Assembly (NCBI GenBank): GCA_020718845.1 | Contig: DYRG01000002.1 | Span: forward strand, 62,001-126,000 | DNA from: Thiomargarita sp. | GTDB lineage: Bacteria; Pseudomonadota; Gammaproteobacteria; Beggiatoales; Beggiatoaceae | Reading direction: 5' to 3' | Length of the DNA: 64,000 bases | Shown: piece by piece, positions 62,153 through 64,000 of the stretch | Numbering within the stretch: position 1 is the stretch's first letter | How the letters are laid out: each line of letters opens with the position of its first letter | Translations under genes and position numbers: made by a program | The notes under the pieces: model-generated | Seen by the model: only the letters and a program-made list of their open reading frames with translations | What the model was told of the DNA's origin: nothing | The model's database searches: none

Positions 62153-62625
62153 AATGGCATCGCAGAAACAATCACAAATGCTTGAATTCCTTCCCCTCGA
62201 CCAAAGGCTGTCAAACCTTCACCACTCGTCGCAGTAATTCCAATTTGACAAACCTTTAAATTGAGCAACTGTGCAAGATTTTCTTTCATTTTTGAAATCA
62301 TCGGGGTAATTTTCGGTTTTTGACATTCAATGCTAATTGAAATATGGGTAAGTTGATGATTTTTTAGCGTTTTTAATGCTTCTTTTAGATAAATACTACT
62401 ATCAGAAATCCCTTCTTTTAAGCATAAATCATCACTAATTTTACCCAAAATATTCACGCCAGAAATACCCGAAATCGCATTTGTAATTGCGTGCAGAATG
62501 ACATCCGCATCGCTATTTCCTAATAAGGGTGCTTCTCCCTCAAATTCAACGCCTGCTAAAATCAGTTTCTTTTGAGTATTTCCAATGTCAAAACGATGAC
62601 TATCTTGTCCAATTGCAGCAATCAT
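62149..62625 (-). CDS. ispF: IspF-like 2-C-methyl-D-erythritol 2,4-cyclodiphosphate synthase, divergent
   Basis: An IspF-family protein of 158 aa. Metal-site pattern DSHRF (Asp8, His10) and GNSDADVILHAI (the third ligand His) are kept, as are SIECQKPKI and a C-terminal GEGLTAFGRGEGIQ. However, the conserved GDIGKLFPDTD loop of ordinary IspF is replaced by NILGKISDDLCLKEGISDSS, and TTTEKLGFTG by TSGEGLTAFG. This matches a divergent IspF group that I recall from other bacterial lineages. It sits in the operon recJ-hisC-ispF-nudix-hisI, with 4-nt overlaps on both sides. The start MIAAIGQDS at 62625 is preferred. Confidence 0.82.
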   Translation of the reverse strand: MIAAIGQDSHRFDIGNTQKKLILAGVEFEGEAPLLGNSDADVILHAITNAISGISGVNILGKISDDLCLKEGISDSSIYLKEALKTLKNHQLTHISISIECQKPKITPMISKMKENLAQLLNLKVCQIGITATSGEGLTAFGRGEGIQAFVIVSAMPL

Positions 62626-63725
62626 TTTAAAACCTTTTCTAATGCTTGAATGCAACGAGTATTTTCTTCGGGTAATCCAATGCTAATTCTTAAAAAAGTT
62701 GGCATTCCATAATTACCAACTGGTCGAACAATGACCCCTTCTTTTAAAAGAAGTTGATAAATTTTTCCCCCATTTCTTTTAACATCAACGGTAATGAAAT
62801 TACCCACCGATGAAATATAATCTAATTTCATGTTTTGAAAAGCATTTTCAAATTGCTGCATTCCTTGTTTATTTAATGCAACCGCTTGTTTTAAATGATC
62901 TTTATCACTTAAAGCAATTTCTGCGGCTTTTAAAGCAAAACTATTCACATTGAAAGGCTGACGAACCCGATTTAACAAATCCGCAATTTGAGGATTTGAA
63001 ATACTGTAACCCACTCGCAAACTCGCCAATCCGTATGCTTTTGAAAACGTTCGTGTAATGATAATATTTGGATAGGTTTCTAACCACTCTAAACTATTAG
63101 GAAACTCTGGATTTTCTATATATTCAATATAGGCTTCATCTAATACTACAATAATATTTTTAGAAACCTGATTTAAAAAGGATTCTAAATTATTTTTGCT
63201 CAACCAAGTTCCCGTTGGATTATTGGGATTTGCAATAAAAATTACTCGCGTTTTTTCAGTAATATGTTTAAGCATTTCCTCTAAATCATGACCCCAGTTT
63301 TTTGCTGGAACAATTTGCATTTCTGCACCAATGGCTTGCGTAACAATTGGGTACACGGCAAACGCATATTGAGAAAACATCACCGCCAAATTACTGGTCA
63401 CAAATGCACGAGCAATGAGTTCTAATAAATCATTTGAACCATTACCTAACGTGATCATTTCTTGAGGAATATTATATTGATTTGCAATGGATTTTTTTAA
63501 AGAAAAACCGCTTCCGTCTGGATATAATGCAACATTTTGAGGCGTGCAAAATTCTTTTAAGGCTTGCAATATTTTTGGTGAAGGTCCTAAAGGGTTTTCA
63601 TTTGAAGCCAGTTTAATGATGTTAGAAATACCTAATTCGCGTTCAAGTTCTTCAATAGGTTTGCCCGCTTGATAGGGTTGTAATTTGCGCACGCCGACGG
63701 TTGCTAAACTTAAAAAATCGCACAT
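62622..63725 (-). CDS. hisC: Histidinol-phosphate aminotransferase
   Basis: HisC (367 aa) is a PLP enzyme. Seen: KLQPYQAGKPIEELERELG, KLASNENPLGPSP, the PLP-binding FIANPNNPTG, DEAYIEYIE, and the Schiff-base lysine in TRTFSKAYGLASLRVGYS. The ATG at 63725 (MCDFLSLATVGVRKL) has AAGGAA upstream; the longer frame to 63755 would overlap recJ. Overlaps ispF by 4 nt. Confidence 0.95.
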   Translation of the reverse strand: MCDFLSLATVGVRKLQPYQAGKPIEELERELGISNIIKLASNENPLGPSPKILQALKEFCTPQNVALYPDGSGFSLKKSIANQYNIPQEMITLGNGSNDLLELIARAFVTSNLAVMFSQYAFAVYPIVTQAIGAEMQIVPAKNWGHDLEEMLKHITEKTRVIFIANPNNPTGTWLSKNNLESFLNQVSKNIIVVLDEAYIEYIENPEFPNSLEWLETYPNIIITRTFSKAYGLASLRVGYSISNPQIADLLNRVRQPFNVNSFALKAAEIALSDKDHLKQAVALNKQGMQQFENAFQNMKLDYISSVGNFITVDVKRNGGKIYQLLLKEGVIVRPVGNYGMPTFLRISIGLPEENTRCIQALEKVLK

Positions 63726-63738
63726 TTCTTTTATTTCC

Positions 63739-64000
63739 TTATACACAGGTTTCAATATATTCTGTTTTTAATCGTAAAATTGGATTTCCTCGTTGTGCGT
63801 AGAAATCCAAACGATAGGCTAAATTCAAAAAATCAGTAGGATAATCAGACTCTTGCGTATTATAAGCAACCGCTTCGACTGTCGTTTGACTGTTTTCTGG
63901 TTGCAATAATAATTTCAAATGTAGTTCGCCCATTTTTGTTCGCTGTAAAACCCGAAATTTTCCATCAAATAAAGGTTCTGGAAAACCCTGTCCCCACGCT
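63739..64000 (-). CDS. recJ: Single-stranded-DNA-specific exonuclease RecJ, C-terminal end
   Basis: Partial gene running off the right edge. The readable part from about 63999 encodes WGQGFPEPLFDGKFRVLQRTK, then HLKLLLQPE..., YPTDFLNLAYRLDFYAQRGNPILRLKTEYIE. The WGQGFPEPLFDG motif and the final beta-strand pattern are characteristic of the C-terminal OB-like domain of RecJ. The catalytic DHH region lies outside the window. It stops 13 nt before hisC. Confidence 0.88.
   Translation of the reverse strand, partial: AWGQGFPEPLFDGKFRVLQRTKMGELHLKLLLQPENSQTTVEAVAYNTQESDYPTDFLNLAYRLDFYAQRGNPILRLKTEYIETCV

Overview
The window looks like a chromosomal segment from an AT-rich, sulfur-metabolising gammaproteobacterium, probably related to Beggiatoa/Thiotrichales. 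This is inferred from gene content and protein style, not from a marker such as 16S rRNA. The clues are a DsrC/TusE-family protein, a PHB-granule phasin, bacteriohemerythrin, cyclic-nucleotide and chemotaxis sensors, cytochrome c maturation genes, a FixH-type oxidase assembly protein, the gammaproteobacterial order ispE / tRNA-Gln / prs, and a complete Gram-negative envelope set (LpxB, MsbA, Tol, WaaL). No rRNA, CRISPR array, prophage or intact insertion sequence was seen.

Layout. 0.4-8.3 kb: cysteine-less DsrC-like protein, lpxB, a marR/rraA divergon, pyrC-rnt, a RelE-type toxin-antitoxin pair, then a membrane nucleotidyl cyclase and a chemoreceptor. 8.3-14.4 kb: grxD, an acyltransferase, dnaJ, and grpE-dnaK. 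dnaK and dnaJ are separated by a glycosyltransferase and a brnTA toxin-antitoxin locus whose toxin gene is frameshifted. grpE and dnaK each have a convincing sigma-32 promoter. 14.5-25.5 kb: an HNH nuclease, a DedA-PAP2-LssY fusion with a degenerate PAP2 part, a CorC-type protein followed by a secreted NifX-like protein, a sigma-54 activator with its own apparent sigma-54 promoter, a phasin, a DapB-like oxidoreductase with an NhaD-like antiporter, and aroE. 25.5-30.6 kb: FixH and a molybdate cluster (modABC, a free-standing Mop protein and a truncated ModE with an apparent ModE box), hemerythrin, ubiG. 30.7-42 kb: ricin-type lectin, gluQ, pckA, a nucleotidyltransferase/small-protein pair behind der, remnants of an ATPase gene, msbA, a DUF4395 protein, ispE, tRNA-Gln, prs and a TPR lipoprotein. 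42.5-51.2 kb: tRNA-Ser, ccmH-ccmI, and an overlapping ybgC-tolQRAB operon that runs directly into LPS genes (GT2, waaL, waaE-like) with no pal. 51.2-64 kb: an HNH gene broken by one in-frame stop, ruvB, cysC, a CheW-like protein, an operon RND-folK-folM-ispD-sirB1, and an overlapping operon recJ-hisC-ispF-nudix/thiE-hisI.

How it fits together. Most of the window is housekeeping: isoprenoid precursors (ispD, ispE, ispF scattered over three loci), LPS synthesis and export, folate, histidine, protein folding and periplasmic maintenance. Between these sit small accessory modules: two TA loci, an NTase pair, two HNH nucleases and an ATPase remnant. Three of them (brnT, the second HNH gene, the ATPase) are visibly decaying. 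No large new multi-gene system stands out. The best candidates for undescribed biology are the NTase/small-protein pair, the intact HNH protein with an unassigned N-terminal domain, the exported NifX-like protein, the cysteine-free DsrC and the divergent IspF.
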